Below, one piece after another: positions 46,950 to 57,970 of a stretch of DNA of 64,000 nucleotides (position 1 is the stretch's first letter; each line of letters begins with the position of its first letter). The position numbers and the translations under genes are program-made. Origin of the DNA: Nannizziopsis barbatae (Eukaryota > Ascomycota > Eurotiomycetes > Onygenales > Nannizziopsiaceae); NCBI GenBank assembly GCA_014964245.1, contig JACVYH010000001.1:9010001-9074000 (forward strand), written 5' to 3'. Below the pieces are notes generated by a model. That model had not been told where the DNA came from, made no database searches, and was given only the letters and a program-made list of their open reading frames with translations.

Positions 46950-48960
46950 TCATTTTCCGACACAGAACCTATCCGAAGTCATGATTAGAAATCTCGACGG
47001 CAACTAAAATGGGATTCCTAAGGAACAGAGAAGAAAAAAAGGGGGAACTCACTTTTCAAACACCACTCCCAAGACACTCTCCACATCACTACCTTCACCG
47101 CGGCCGGTAATCTTTGCCAGACAGTCGGCCGCATACCGCAAATTTTCCGCCGCAACCACGATATCGACTGCGTTTTCATCAGCGACTTGATTTTTAGCGA
47201 CAGCATCTCCTGGAGTTTGGGAAACATAGACGTCATCTGCTGCATTAGCGTTGTTTGGGCATGGCATGGTTTGGAATAGAAAATCTTTTAGATGGTTGGC
47301 GCATAGCTGTAGATTAATACTTTGTCGATGTGTGACTCCTAGAGAGTCACGATAATATGAAAGGTCATATTGGCCATCTTCTCCATCCAATTGTGTGGGC
47401 ATTGCCATTTCCTCAAATGTGTGAATTAATCCCTTCAGTAGATTTTGTATATTCCCGGGGTCCTGATCATCAGTAGAACCATCTTGTGCGACCTTGCATG
47501 AAACCGCGTAAATCTGAGACGTCTGAAGCCCGCGGATTGCGAAGCAAACGTCCTCCACGGCGGCCAAGTATTGGTGGTCAGCACCATCCTGTACTAGGTT
47601 GTCGATTTTATTGATCGCAACTATTACACGTTTGTTGAGCCGCAAGCATTCTTCGACCGCGTCAACCACCTCCGGTTCAAGTTTCAATTTCAGCCCGGAC
47701 TGGTTTCCTTCTATGGAAAGTACTGCGATGACAATATCTGATTCCAAGGCTCGTGCCTTGGCTCGGCGTATTCCTTCCTTTTCTACCTCTCCTATAATAG
47801 AGGAGCCATGGCCCGTGGTTCTCGAGGTCGAGGTCGATGCTGATCGCAAGCCCGCCATGTCACCGAATTTACAGAGCCAGCCACCTAAGTCGACACCGAC
47901 ATCGACAATATCGCGAGTGGTCCCTTCCTCGCTGCTGACGATCGCCGCCTCACGACCGACAATCTGGTTTAGTAGAGAGCTTTTGCCGGCGTTCGGTGCA
48001 CCTAGTAGAGCAATCTTGATACCGGACCGAAGTAGTTCCCCTTTGGAAGCATTCTCAATGTGCAGTTTGATTTGGGTCAAGAGCTTGCAAACTTGGCCGC
48101 TTACCGAGCTCAAAAAGTCCTCCACTGACTCATCAAAGTGTTGGTCCTCCGAGAAGTCAATGAGTGCCTCTAGTTCCCCGCGGGCATATAATAATTGATG
48201 TCTCCAATCTTCATATCTCGCTGACAGAGTGTCAGTTGTGCCCCTTATCGCCAAACGACGTTGCTGCTCGGTGTCCGCGGCAAGTGTACTTCCCAACGCT
48301 TCAATTTGAGTGAGATCAAGTCGATTGTTGAGAAAAGCTCTGCGAGTAAATTCTCCCGGCTCCGCATAACGAATTGAGGGATACAATTCAGCTCGTTGGG
48401 ATTCAATGCTCGTGCATTTGGGTATGGCATTTAATACCGCTTTAATTACTGCCGGACTTCCGTGGATGTGAAATTCGAGCACATCTTCGCCCGTCACTGT
48501 CCTCGGGGCAGGAAAGTATAATACCAGAGCCCCCGAGTCAAGCACCGTATCCGGAGTCGGTGTTTCTCCGGGTTCATATAGGGTTCTTAAGCTGGCATAT
48601 CGTGGTTTCGGGAGTGCAGTGTTGGGACATAGCGCCCGGTAGATCTATGCAGAATTGAAACCAACTTTTGAGTCGAAGCGTCGAAGATGCCAGACATGAG
48701 GTTCTTACCTGAGCACAAGCCGGACCTGATACACGCACTATAGATATTGCAGCCCTTCCCGGAGCAGAAGAAAGCGCATAAATTGTGGTGGGAATGTCAG
48801 TAGTTATCCGTTCGAATTCAAGCTTTGTAGTGTATGTTCTGACGGACTGATGAACATGGTCACAGGTGCTTGGACGATTGAGTTTGTGGCGAACGGATAG
48901 GATCCATGGTGAGCGTCGAGTCAGTACTCGATAGAGCAAGCGGCTAGAAAGTGTTCGCAT
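46950..48960 (-). CDS. MSS1: mitochondrial tRNA-modification GTPase (MnmE/TrmE family), 3 exons
   Basis: Minus-strand exons 48960-48709, 48644-47053 and 46968-46950 give 620 residues. After an Arg-rich presequence comes the TrmE N-terminal domain (TIYALSSAPGRAAISIVRVSG; EDVLEFHIHGS; EPGEFTRRAFLNNRLDLTQ). The G domain follows, with GAPNAGKS (299-306), TTRD (326-329), DMAG (346-349, usually DTAG) and NKID (429-432). The last exon is only 19 bp and supplies the invariant C-terminal FCVGK with the catalytic Cys. With Mto1 it forms 5-carboxymethylaminomethyl-uridine at the wobble base of mitochondrial tRNAs. Introns are 64 and 84 bp. Confidence 0.94.
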
Positions 48961-49549
48961 ACGCAACAAAAGAATGGGTGGAGTTGAAAGAAGTTGGAAG
49001 TCATGCAAACGGCGCGTAATTTCTGTTTCTGAGTTGTTCACGAATTTCCCATTCGGTCAACGGAGTTTGGGTGTGCTGACTAAGCTTATGCCAAGGCTTG
49101 GCAGGGATGCCGGAATCTGAAACACGTGATTTTCCTTTAAGGGGAAGAAACAGAAAGAACGAACAGCTTCAAAGAACACCCGCTGAGACCAACAAGTTCG
49201 TTTTACGAAGACGGAGTACAGAGTACATACATATTTACAAGATGCGATAGAGGTATTGCAGAGAATGGCGAAAGTCGCCTGAAGTTGACGTGAAATGCGC
49301 CCACCAAGCGAAGGAAAAGCCTCTTACAATCGAATCGGCGGATTTATTAACGGCCTCTCAATCGAAACCGTCGGCTTGGTCCCTTGAGCAATACCCTTGA
49401 TCGCAAGGATATATATGGAACTGGATGAAGCAATAGCCGAGACTACTCAATAGCTCTGTGGGATAGCCAACAGAATAGCTAAGAGTGTGGTCCCTTTGAC
49501 AAAGCATCATGGCGAGCTAATTTAATGTAGAGAAGTGACCAAAGAACCA
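48961..49549. other. spacer between MSS1 and the hydroxylase gene
   Basis: Contains the MSS1 promoter. No gene seen. Confidence 0.5.
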
Positions 49550-50329
49550 CTAATCACGCATTGTCTTGCTGCGAAGCTTGTTCGTACCATGGAACCAATC
49601 CAGAAAACCAATCGATCCATAGTTCAAGTTGAACTTCTCATGATGCAGATCATGCATCTTGGCTATTCCACTGAAAAAGTCATACCCGCTGTGTACGAGA
49701 GACGTGTTAAACAGTTCATAGGCAAGATATACCCAGAAGGTGAGAATATGGCTTCGTAGCAGGGCTGGCGGAAGTACGATGGGCAGGATATTGGCTCCCA
49801 GATGCTCGATTGGATGGGCGTATTGGGCAGCGAACGCGATGGGTGCGGTGAAGCGATGGTGCTGTTTATGGATGCGGACGTAGAACATGCGGTGGTGGAG
49901 CAGCCGATGGCCGTAGTAGAAAAGGGCTTCCCGTAGAAGGAGGCAGAGAAAGATGTCCGTGGCGAGTTCGAAGAAGGTAGGAAAGGAGGAATCGATGCGG
50001 TAAGAGCTTTTAGGGACGAGGTATACTAGTAGGAGGTGGCCAACGGTACTGATGACTTGGTTCTTCAGAACGAGGAGGACACAGGAGCGGATTTCTTGCT
50101 TGGTCGGCTGTTTGGGTCCTGGCTGGAGTTTGTGGCGTGATGAGAAAGACGGAGCATAGATATCGATGAGAAGGAAGAAGATAGATGGCAGCCAAAAACT
50201 GAAGAATTGAACCAGAAGAGTACCAAAGAACTCAACCGATTGTGGGGAATAGGACTTCACGATATTTCCCCATGTGGCTTGCAAAGCGGCGGTGCTCGAC
50301 TGCAGGCCTGCGATGATATTATTATCCAT
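49550..50329 (-). CDS. fatty-acid hydroxylase / sterol desaturase family membrane enzyme
   Basis: A single exon of 259 residues. Three to four hydrophobic segments surround the di-iron histidine boxes HRLLHH (141-146), HKQHH (154-158) and HDLHH (226-230). A further conserved EHLGAN lies near 175. This is the ER-membrane superfamily that includes C-4 sterol methyl oxidase (ERG25), C-5 desaturase (ERG3) and the sphingolipid hydroxylase SUR2. The spacing is closest in feel to ERG25-like members, but the protein is shorter than Erg25 and lacks a clear ER-retrieval tail. The substrate cannot be decided. The gene stands alone, with no related genes beside it. Confidence 0.85.
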   Translation of the reverse strand: MDNNIIAGLQSSTAALQATWGNIVKSYSPQSVEFFGTLLVQFFSFWLPSIFFLLIDIYAPSFSSRHKLQPGPKQPTKQEIRSCVLLVLKNQVISTVGHLLLVYLVPKSSYRIDSSFPTFFELATDIFLCLLLREALFYYGHRLLHHRMFYVRIHKQHHRFTAPIAFAAQYAHPIEHLGANILPIVLPPALLRSHILTFWVYLAYELFNTSLVHSGYDFFSGIAKMHDLHHEKFNLNYGSIGFLDWFHGTNKLRSKTMRD

Positions 50330-52361
50330 TGCTGAGCGAAGTCCTCCAGCACAACGGTGAGATCAATACCAGTGATATGGGCGGTTTGCAGAGTTGGATG
50401 GAATTTGGAAGAAAACTCGCCATTTTATCACCCATTTACCACACGCAATGCGGAGATAAACTTGAGTTAATTAGTTCCATTACTTGGTCTCCGTAGAACG
50501 AGTTGTGATGTGAGTTCGACCTCGGCTGGTGCAGCCCAAAAAGCCATGATTGCACGCGAAAACTCCACACTCCGCATGTTGAGTACGGCATCCAGCATCT
50601 GGGAAAAACCATGTGCTTTTGCTCCCGAGAGCGGGTGGTTTATTAAGGCAGAACTTCTAGAAGATGGCGGGCGTCTTTAAGTACTCCATAGTGGGACTTG
50701 CTCGGACCAGCTATTTCCCCAATGTCCTCCGCCTTCTCGCGTGTTCCTGACCTGATCTTCAGATCCGTGTAACGAAACCACGTTTTTGACGCCGTCGCGG
50801 GTGTAACTATCCCGGCCATCCTTCGAATCCGGTTTCTCTATACGACCAAAAAAGCACCAATATATTCCCAAACAACTGGAGACACTTCTAAATGAGAAGG
50901 CTCGTCCGCATGCATTTCAGCACAAGAGATGCCGTCCACCATCCGGAATGAAGTTTCGCCCATCCATTCTTAAGACTCTCAACCCTGGGCTCTGGTATCA
51001 CCCTATCAAAGCCCATGAGTTGCCTGCCAATTAAGCGATATGTTTCAAAAAGACAAACTCAGGCAGCTTGTGAATGCAATTCCAAAAAGATGGGATCACG
51101 GACATTTGGACGAAAACCTTGGGTCAAGCATCCAGCGAGGAAATTTGCTATAAACACATCCATTAACACGCAGGCATTCTAATGCCGTGCAGCATGGAAT
51201 GCCTTGACAATTATAATTATGCTCAACCTAATTATAAGACACTCTCACGATTTCGAAACTCGCATCCGAGCAGCAGCTCTCAAAAAATCTTGTCCGATCG
51301 TTCTTTTCTACCCTTGCACTCGCTAAACCATTCTCCAGGGAACCAAATGACAAATAGTTAGCTGAGCTTATACATGGATCAGGACTGAAGCTCAAACATG
51401 GAGAAGCTCGAACCACATCGGCGTGTTTTCTTCGGTCTTCGTTCAATGGTCTATGTTTTCTGAAGCAACAAATGATCACGCGAAAAGAGACAATGACAAT
51501 CAGTATCTCTTGCGATGAGAATCGATTCCTGCCAGAAGCTCTGTCCGGAGGTGAACATATGGTCTCGCGAATGGTTTTCTGAGACTAAGAATCGGACATG
51601 CGCCGTGTCTCTGGAAACCCGAAAAACCCTCGTTGAACGCCGTGATTTCAAACGAAGCTTTTGTGCCTGGTTGATTTCCGTATTGTTTGTGCTATTATTG
51701 ATGACTTTTTCAGTATTACTAGGCATTCCCCAGTCGGCGCTCAAGGATGGTCTCGGACCGGCATTCCGCGTGCACCCCAAAGCCGTGAGATCCTTCAATC
51801 TCTGATGCCGACGCGAGCCAAACTTTGGCCTGGCTGAAATCGATATGTAGCGAATACTTTCACTTCTGACTTTACTTTCTAGATCAAAGAATGAACTTTC
51901 CCTAGTGAGAGACTAGTCGAAGGGAACCAATTCATTACTCCTGTAAGTACGGAGTATCTTCTCTCGAATCGAATCATTCTCGATTGAATCTGCGATCTCT
52001 TTTAGCTTATCCTCTCCTGTCCCTGCGTGTGTCTTCCCGGGAAAGACTTTTGCTGATTCGACAAGGTTGATCCCGGTTCTTGAACCACCGCCATCCTGGT
52101 TGACAGGTACATACATATTTGGATGAAGGGATCGATCAGTTATAAGAAGAACTCAATTCCCGTCATCAACCTAAAGACTGAGTTCTAAGATCGATCTTGA
52201 TCATCATGGATGAGTGATAGCAGAGCTGTCATCACCCTCCAGATCGCTACCAGCTCAATGATATCCTATCACCATTCTTCATATGCACCGAGCTGGTCTA
52301 ACCCGCGGTGAACCCACGATCGGTTACCTTCCGACCCTCCGTCCTCAGCCAGATAGCTGTC
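50330..52361. other. 2 kb without a convincing gene
   Basis: An ATG-started frame at 51515-51805 (96 codons) contains one strong hydrophobic helix (AWLISVLFVLLLMTFSVLL) and could encode a small membrane protein, but a similar-sized frame on the other strand overlaps it. The rest shows nothing. Confidence 0.4.
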
Positions 52362-53691
52362 ATGTTTTCAAGCACGTCTGAAAGTGTCAATCGGGGCCCA
52401 GTGCTCAATATCGTCATATGGATAGAAGCTGGTATTGCCCTGATAATATTTTTATCCCGGGTATTTAGCCGCACGAAATTGAACAGGTGTTGGAGTTGGG
52501 ATGATATCTTCATGTGTATGGCAATGGTATGCTCCCTTGTGACGTACAACCTGTTATCAGTAGCGTCCATTGCTGATTCACTTATCAGTCCCATGCGATC
52601 GCGCATACCACCTTGCTCTCCATCGGTGTCTACCATGGCACTGGGCAGCACGGTTACCACCTATCTGAGGAGAACGAGGTTCAGGCAAATAAGTTCAACT
52701 GGATATCGTTAGGATTGAATGTCATGTCGACAAACTGGGGGAAGATCTCAGTTGGATTCTTTCTACTTCGCATCGTGCCAGAAGCAAAGCGACAAAAGAG
52801 AGCTCTTTATGTGGGCATGGCTCTGCTCACATTGGTAAATACACTCTCTTTGTTTTCGCTTTACCGACCGTGCCGGCCCATCCAAGCATTATGGGACAGT
52901 AGAATAAAGAGAGAATGCTGGGCTCCAAATGTACAGCGCAATTATGCATATTTTCAAGGCGGTAGGTATTGAAAAGACCATCCTTATTCAATAATCTGAG
53001 CTGACTATTGCAATGCAGCATTTTCAGCCTTGTCTGACTTTTTACTGGCGATGTACCCCGTCTTTATGATTCGAAGATCACAAGCGGGTTATAAGTTAAA
53101 GATAGCGTTTGCTGGTATTGTAGCGCTAGGAATTCTGTATGTAGATGGACATCCACGATCCTGTACTTCCATGGGCAATACTAAGCGGTTAATAGTGCAA
53201 TGGTCGCCGCCATTTCTAGAACGATCTTTCTTACCCGGATATCTATCCGAAACGATTATACCTTCACCAGCTTCGAATTCAACCTTGCACTGTCCACAGA
53301 GCAATACCTGATTATCGTGGCCGCTTGCATCCCCACCATCGAGCCTTTGGCAACATCAATTGCCGATAAGCTTTCGTCTTATAGCGCCGGCTCCGAATCG
53401 TTGAGTCGCTCTACTCCAAGACACTATCCATACAGCCATAGCAGAAGTCGAACACAGAGTACCAACATGATTCTAACAGGCTCAAATAGCCAGATTTATC
53501 CACTCAGTGAGTACAAAGGCTGGGTTGGCACAGAGTCTCCCAGGGATCGAAGCGTAGAAGCTTTGACTCCTAGTGAAGAGATTACTTCGGGCGGAATCCT
53601 TAAAACTATGGAGGTCCAAATAAATAGTTCTCATGAAGCGCACATTGCCGGTGATATTTCTCTAGTTCGGAAGTCCCAGTATGAGGTATGA
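52362..53691 (+). CDS. second Pth11-like seven-helix membrane protein, 4 exons
   Basis: Exons 52362-52526, 52589-52961, 53019-53136 and 53196-53691 give 383 residues; introns are 57-62 bp. The family layout is visible: an N-terminal helix, then WSWDDIFMCMAM at helix 2 and GYHLSEENEVQANKFNWIS before helix 3. STNWGKISVGFFLLRI forms helix 3-4, ALSDFLLAMYPVFMI comes before helix 6, and a Ser/Thr-rich tail of about 110 residues ends the protein. It belongs to the same fungal rhodopsin-domain family as the gene at 21336 but is only distantly related to it. Likely plasma membrane; ligand unknown. All four exons join cleanly, so it looks functional. Confidence 0.83.
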
Positions 53692-54063
53692 AGGAATGTT
53701 TTATGATCTGGTGGTATTATCATGAGTCTTCAATGGATGTACTATTTGGACACTAAACCCTGGATGGAAATCTAGACGTGGAGTAGTTAGTTAGTTAATT
53801 CACTTCATACTATGTGGTCAGGTAGATCAGGGACCTGAGTATGAAGCACACACCCTCATCTAGTTTATGATTATGGTTTTAATCATTTGGCACTGTATTG
53901 TCTTGATAGCCAACTGATTTTAATTAACTACCTGACCTTCTGATAGCATCAGTTTACCTAAGTTAGGTAATCGGCATTTTACGCCATTGCTCACCCCGCT
54001 CCAGTCCAGTCCGCGACCCCGCCATTACTCAAGAAAACATTTCGCGTTTCACGCTAATTAAAA
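53692..54063. other. spacer
   Basis: No gene seen. Rich in TTAGTTAG and TTAATTAACTA-like tracts. Confidence 0.5.
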
Positions 54064-54647
54064 ATGCAAAATGATGATGGCTATGTCATTATATCTGGAG
54101 ATGAGCCATCCGACGACCTTTTGAAAGCTGTCGAGTCCGAGATTTCAAGTTCTCCGATGAAATGCGGACAGAAAGGGCATGAGCTTATGCGGTTCGGTCT
54201 GAAGGTATGCCCTTAAATCCTAGAGTGCTGGCCCTTTACTAACTACCGCAGCTTCCTGAGGAAGCATGGTTTCAGGAATACCTCGGATGTTCATACTCAC
54301 AGGGTAGCAAGCACGGCGAAACGAGGATTATGTCCTTTGACAATAAACGATTTGGGCGATTCGTTCCTGGACCTCCTGGGACAATCTTAATCTTTAGAGC
54401 AGCGACTCGTCAAGGTCTTAGCTCTGATAGAGGTTTCTTCAAGATTGTTCCAGGGTCGCATCGGATGACAGCCGCGCAGATCAAACGAGCTAGATCCGTA
54501 TCGATTACCCTTATACCGAAAGACATTCTCTTCCTAGTGGCGAACACGACTGTTGAATACCTTACGTCAGGGGGATGCGTGGCTATCTGTGAGGCTGTAT
54601 CATCGCCATTAAAGTCCTACCATGATGACGGCGAAATGAATTCATGA
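54064..54647 (+). CDS. small protein of unknown function, possible double-stranded beta-helix fold (2 exons)
   Basis: Exons 54064-54204 and 54252-54647 (intron 47 bp, GTATGC donor, CTAACTACCGCAG branch and acceptor) give 178 residues. No signal peptide or membrane segment. The second half reads PGTILIFRAATRQGL, GFFKIVPGSHRMT, PKDILFLVANTTVEYL, GGCVAICEAV. The order of strands and the VPGSHRM block recall phytanoyl-CoA-dioxygenase-like proteins. The HxD iron ligands of that family are not clear, so enzyme activity is doubtful. It converges on the next gene, ending 60 bp from it. Confidence 0.5.
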
Positions 54648-54706
54648 CACTACATGACATCTTGGCCGAGATTATTTGATGTGGCATTGTAATATAAAAA
54701 GCAATG

Positions 54707-56502
54707 TTAATGGCCGTTCGTGAAGCGCATATCTGAATTGAAGAAATTATGCGCCAACATCTCGCGCCATTTTTCATCGGAATCAGGAAAGCCAGACCAT
54801 ATGTCGGAATTACTGAATGGCGGCCAATACATGGCGTCATCTGGAGTACTTAGTGGATGGGGTGCTGAGGAGTCCAATGGCCCTTGAATCACTTCATATC
54901 CTGCTTCTTGACCTTGGAAAGGCTTCGGAATGAGGTTTGCAGCTGTCGATATGCTATTCTGAGACGTGTTTCCCGCCTCATCAAGTAATCCGTCATGCGC
55001 CGACGCTTGATACCCCCAATCTGTGCCGTCCGTTATCAAGTCACCGTCCTGTAGGCACAGGGTACTGTTGACACTGGTCTCCAAATCTAATCCGAGCGGA
55101 GCATCCCTGATACCCTCCGTTTGGCTGAGTTCGGTATTAAGTTGGGAATTAGGGTGTGTGGCTATGAACGGTGTTTTGGCTGCGTTAGGGCATGAAAGAC
55201 CATCGTGGCTATTACGAAATTCTTGGTCGACTGTTCTTTGACGTTTGCTTCTCGGACCGGGTGCTCCTTGGACGCTCTTTCGATTTCGTTTAGACCGGGA
55301 AGGGATAACTGTAATTGGAATTGATGCAAAAGTGGAGAGGGTGTCTGGGGCGTTTGGCACAATATTAGGAGGTTGGGCGGCTTGGCTCGATTCTTTGCAA
55401 TGTTAGGGATATTAAAACTGTCTCGATCATAGATAGGAAGCCCGCGCGGATTACCGTACCATTGAGGGGATTGAAAAGCCTCTGTCCCTGATATCCCTAA
55501 CGCAGTGTACGGTAACAGCTAACAATTTGAGCAAGAGCTTCCTTAAGGCGCCCTATAATGCGAAATTGAGGTAAGGTTTCAATGAATCCATTGAGCGCGT
55601 CGAACTCAATAGTTTTCCAGCTGCGGGTTTGGTATCTGTAAGAAGTCAGTCAGGTACAATACAGATGATGGGAATAATAGTCGGTATATCAATACTTATT
55701 CGAATCGATCTGACATAAAGACAATATGATTTCGATGTTTTTCAACTGGCGCCATCTCCACCCGTGTCTGGAACTGTCCGAAAGGAATTTTCTGGTTTGC
55801 TTCCGATGGTACTCCTCAATATCAGGGAAAAGCTGTGAAAACAAGCTATCTGTGGCGCGGGTAAGAAGGAGAGATTGCCGATTGTGGGAGTTATTGTTGG
55901 TTCCCTTGCTCCTTTTCTCACGAACTCTTGCCCTTCCATGTATTCGAATGCGTGTTTGCTCTTCTTCGATACTCTGGGACAATAATATGAGGATGACTTT
56001 TCGCTTCGATTGGTCAACGGTTTTCATCCGTAATAAGTCACCCAGGCATCGCCGGATGATATGCTCCTCATATCTTCCATCCCAAAACAAATCGGGGTGG
56101 TGTGACCATAGCAAAGCGCAAGTATCCAGTTCGGCGATGCACTTTTCTTCAAGTTCCCAGAACTTTGTGGCTGAAACTAGATACCGGATTTGATTTTCGT
56201 TCAGTGCTAGGCCCTCCGAAGATCTGAAGCTTGAAAAGAATTGTAGGCGCTTGAATGATAGATTATCTGGCGTTTTAGGTCGTCGAGGGACTTCGTCAGA
56301 ATTCCACGGAGTGAAAGAATCTGGTTTGGAGAGTCGATGATTCCTCGTAACCGGTCTCCAAGCTCCTAATTCCACGTTAGATCATGTTTTAGGGCAATAA
56401 CCGGGTAATTCCAATTACAAACTCTCCAGCTTTGCGAACAATCTCCTCAATTTGAATTAAACGTTCACATATATTATGCTGTAAGTTTTCTGTGAGGGCC
56501 AT
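54707..56502 (-). CDS. multi-exon gene of unknown function, structure partly unresolved
   Basis: Minus-strand pieces: 56502-56419 (starts MALTENLQHNICERLIQI), 56365-55696, 55635-55460 and 55392-54707. Introns 55636-55695 and 55393-55459 have good signals. The second piece has a conserved-looking core (PDNLSFKRLQFFSSFRSSEG; FWELEEKCIAELDTCALLW; SLFSQLFPDIEEYH). The last piece has a basic nuclear-localisation-like cluster (RSKRNRKS, RSKRQRTV) and an acidic, aromatic C-terminus, suggesting a nuclear protein. Two problems remain: the first intron as read changes frame, and a TAG at 55497-55499 interrupts the third piece unless another short intron removes it. It could be two genes or a gene with recent lesions. 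Confidence 0.45.
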
Positions 56503-56883
56503 GTTGTATTCCCAAATGGTTTTAAGGAGTCACTGAGTAGGTTGAATATCAAATGCTCCCTAGCGGAGAAGTCCACTCCTTGAAAATCTCAAGGAGAGCA
56601 AAAGTGAAGAGAGCGTGGATAATATTCCAAGTACACAGGGCATGGAGGACAAACCCGTCATCACATGATCAAATGCTTTGCTGGTCAAAAATTGGCGGGT
56701 ATTCAGGCTGTGAACTACCTTGCTACTCATGCAGCAGGGATGGTACGATGTTTGGGGCGATGAAGGATGGACCATCCTTGCTGCGCATGCGCCTGCATCT
56801 CTGACGGGTGCTCCCGGCCGCGGGCAGCCAGACCACTTCTTTTTCTCAGCTTTGAACCATGTCGCCAGCTGTCAAGTCTAAGT

Positions 56884-56917
<34 letters not shown>

Positions 56918-57177
56918 TGTAAAAGACCCCGGATATTTGTGGGAAGTGCTCAAGAACTAGTTACCTGGCACCAAGAAAGAACGATCTAGTTAGTTACCAT
57001 TGAGCCAACTCGAGCCAAAAGAAACCTTTGTTCCGAGCGAAACACAATTTTTCCATTAAGTTAGATGAAATTTTGATCAATTGAGGCCCTTCGTATCGTT
57101 AGCATTAGGATCTGGAGGGATGGACAAGAGACAAATGAATGCTTTCCTCAATTCTATCCAGGAGCCTTTCTAGTAAC
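56503..57177. other. spacer with TA microsatellite
   Basis: No gene seen apart from short shadow frames. Contains a (TA)n run and, at its end, the promoter of the cysteine-rich gene. Confidence 0.5.
56886..56915. repeat. (TA)n microsatellite
   Basis: About 15 TA dinucleotides in a row. Confidence 0.9.
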
Positions 57178-57183
57178 TATAAA
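57178..57183 (+). promoter_or_regulatory. TATA box of the cysteine-rich gene
   Basis: TATAAA about 108 bp before the ATG at 57286, followed by a CT/AC-rich leader. Confidence 0.55.
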
Positions 57184-57285
57184 GAAGGCAGCATATCCAC
57201 TGATTCCCTCTCTTCTCATTCAGTTCATAGCTCTCACACTCAATCGATAGAAAAATAACGTCTTGTTTGCCGTCCTGCTACCGCA

Positions 57286-57573
57286 ATGTGTCGCCACGTC
57301 GATTCCATGATGTATTGGAGATCGTGCCCTAGTAACCATACATGTATCAGGCGCTACTACGATCGATGCGAACGCGCAAAAACTACCGGAGTTTACTGCA
57401 GTGACTCCACCCCTGACCCAAGCCTCGGTATCTTCGGATCCGTTCGCCAGCCCGGACCCTGTCCCCGTTGCCGAGACTCGGGCATGTCTGTGGACACTGT
57501 GTACGAAGAGGCATACTTTCCCAAATGTGTTGTCGCCAGCTGGTCGTTGATTCAACTTATAGCACTCCATTAA
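57286..57573 (+). CDS. small cysteine-rich protein (95 residues)
   Basis: A single exon from ATG 57286. It contains eight cysteines, including a CPRC pair (59-62), and starts MCRHVDSMMYW. No signal peptide, so it is intracellular. The MC start, internal SCPSNHTCIRRYY and late CPRC resemble a broad group of short fungal cysteine-rich proteins that may bind zinc. I cannot name a family. A TATA box and CT-rich leader support transcription. Confidence 0.5.
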   Translation: MCRHVDSMMYWRSCPSNHTCIRRYYDRCERAKTTGVYCSDSTPDPSLGIFGSVRQPGPCPRCRDSGMSVDTVYEEAYFPKCVVASWSLIQLIALH

Positions 57574-57970
57574 CTAAACTCGCCGCGGATCCACCTTCCG
57601 TTGCTGTTTTTTCGAATCTTTATCTTGTGGGAGGATGGTCACTGGTCAGGCAGCTTCTGGTCCTTGCTTTGATTTTCGAACATGAAGTTGGCGCACGGGG
57701 AACCTACTCGGGCCGTGGAAGTTAAGCTTAAGGTTCTTCGGGGCCGAACCTTATGTAACTTACTTTTTTTACGCAACTGGTTAGCGCCTTGGCAGCTTGG
57801 AGCCTTCCCAACCTTCCTTATTATGATGGATTTAAGCTTCCAGGGGTTCGTGATGTGGAGAGAAATGCCACTCTTTGACAGTTTTATAAATATAAACCAT
57901 TTTTCTCTTCAACCAGTCTGGAATAACTTGTCATTAATGACATTCTGCAGACCTCCTCTACACTTTCTTA
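57574..57970. other. spacer
   Basis: No gene seen; a hydrophobic frame at 57682-57957 overlaps the promoter region of the kinase-like gene. Confidence 0.45.
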
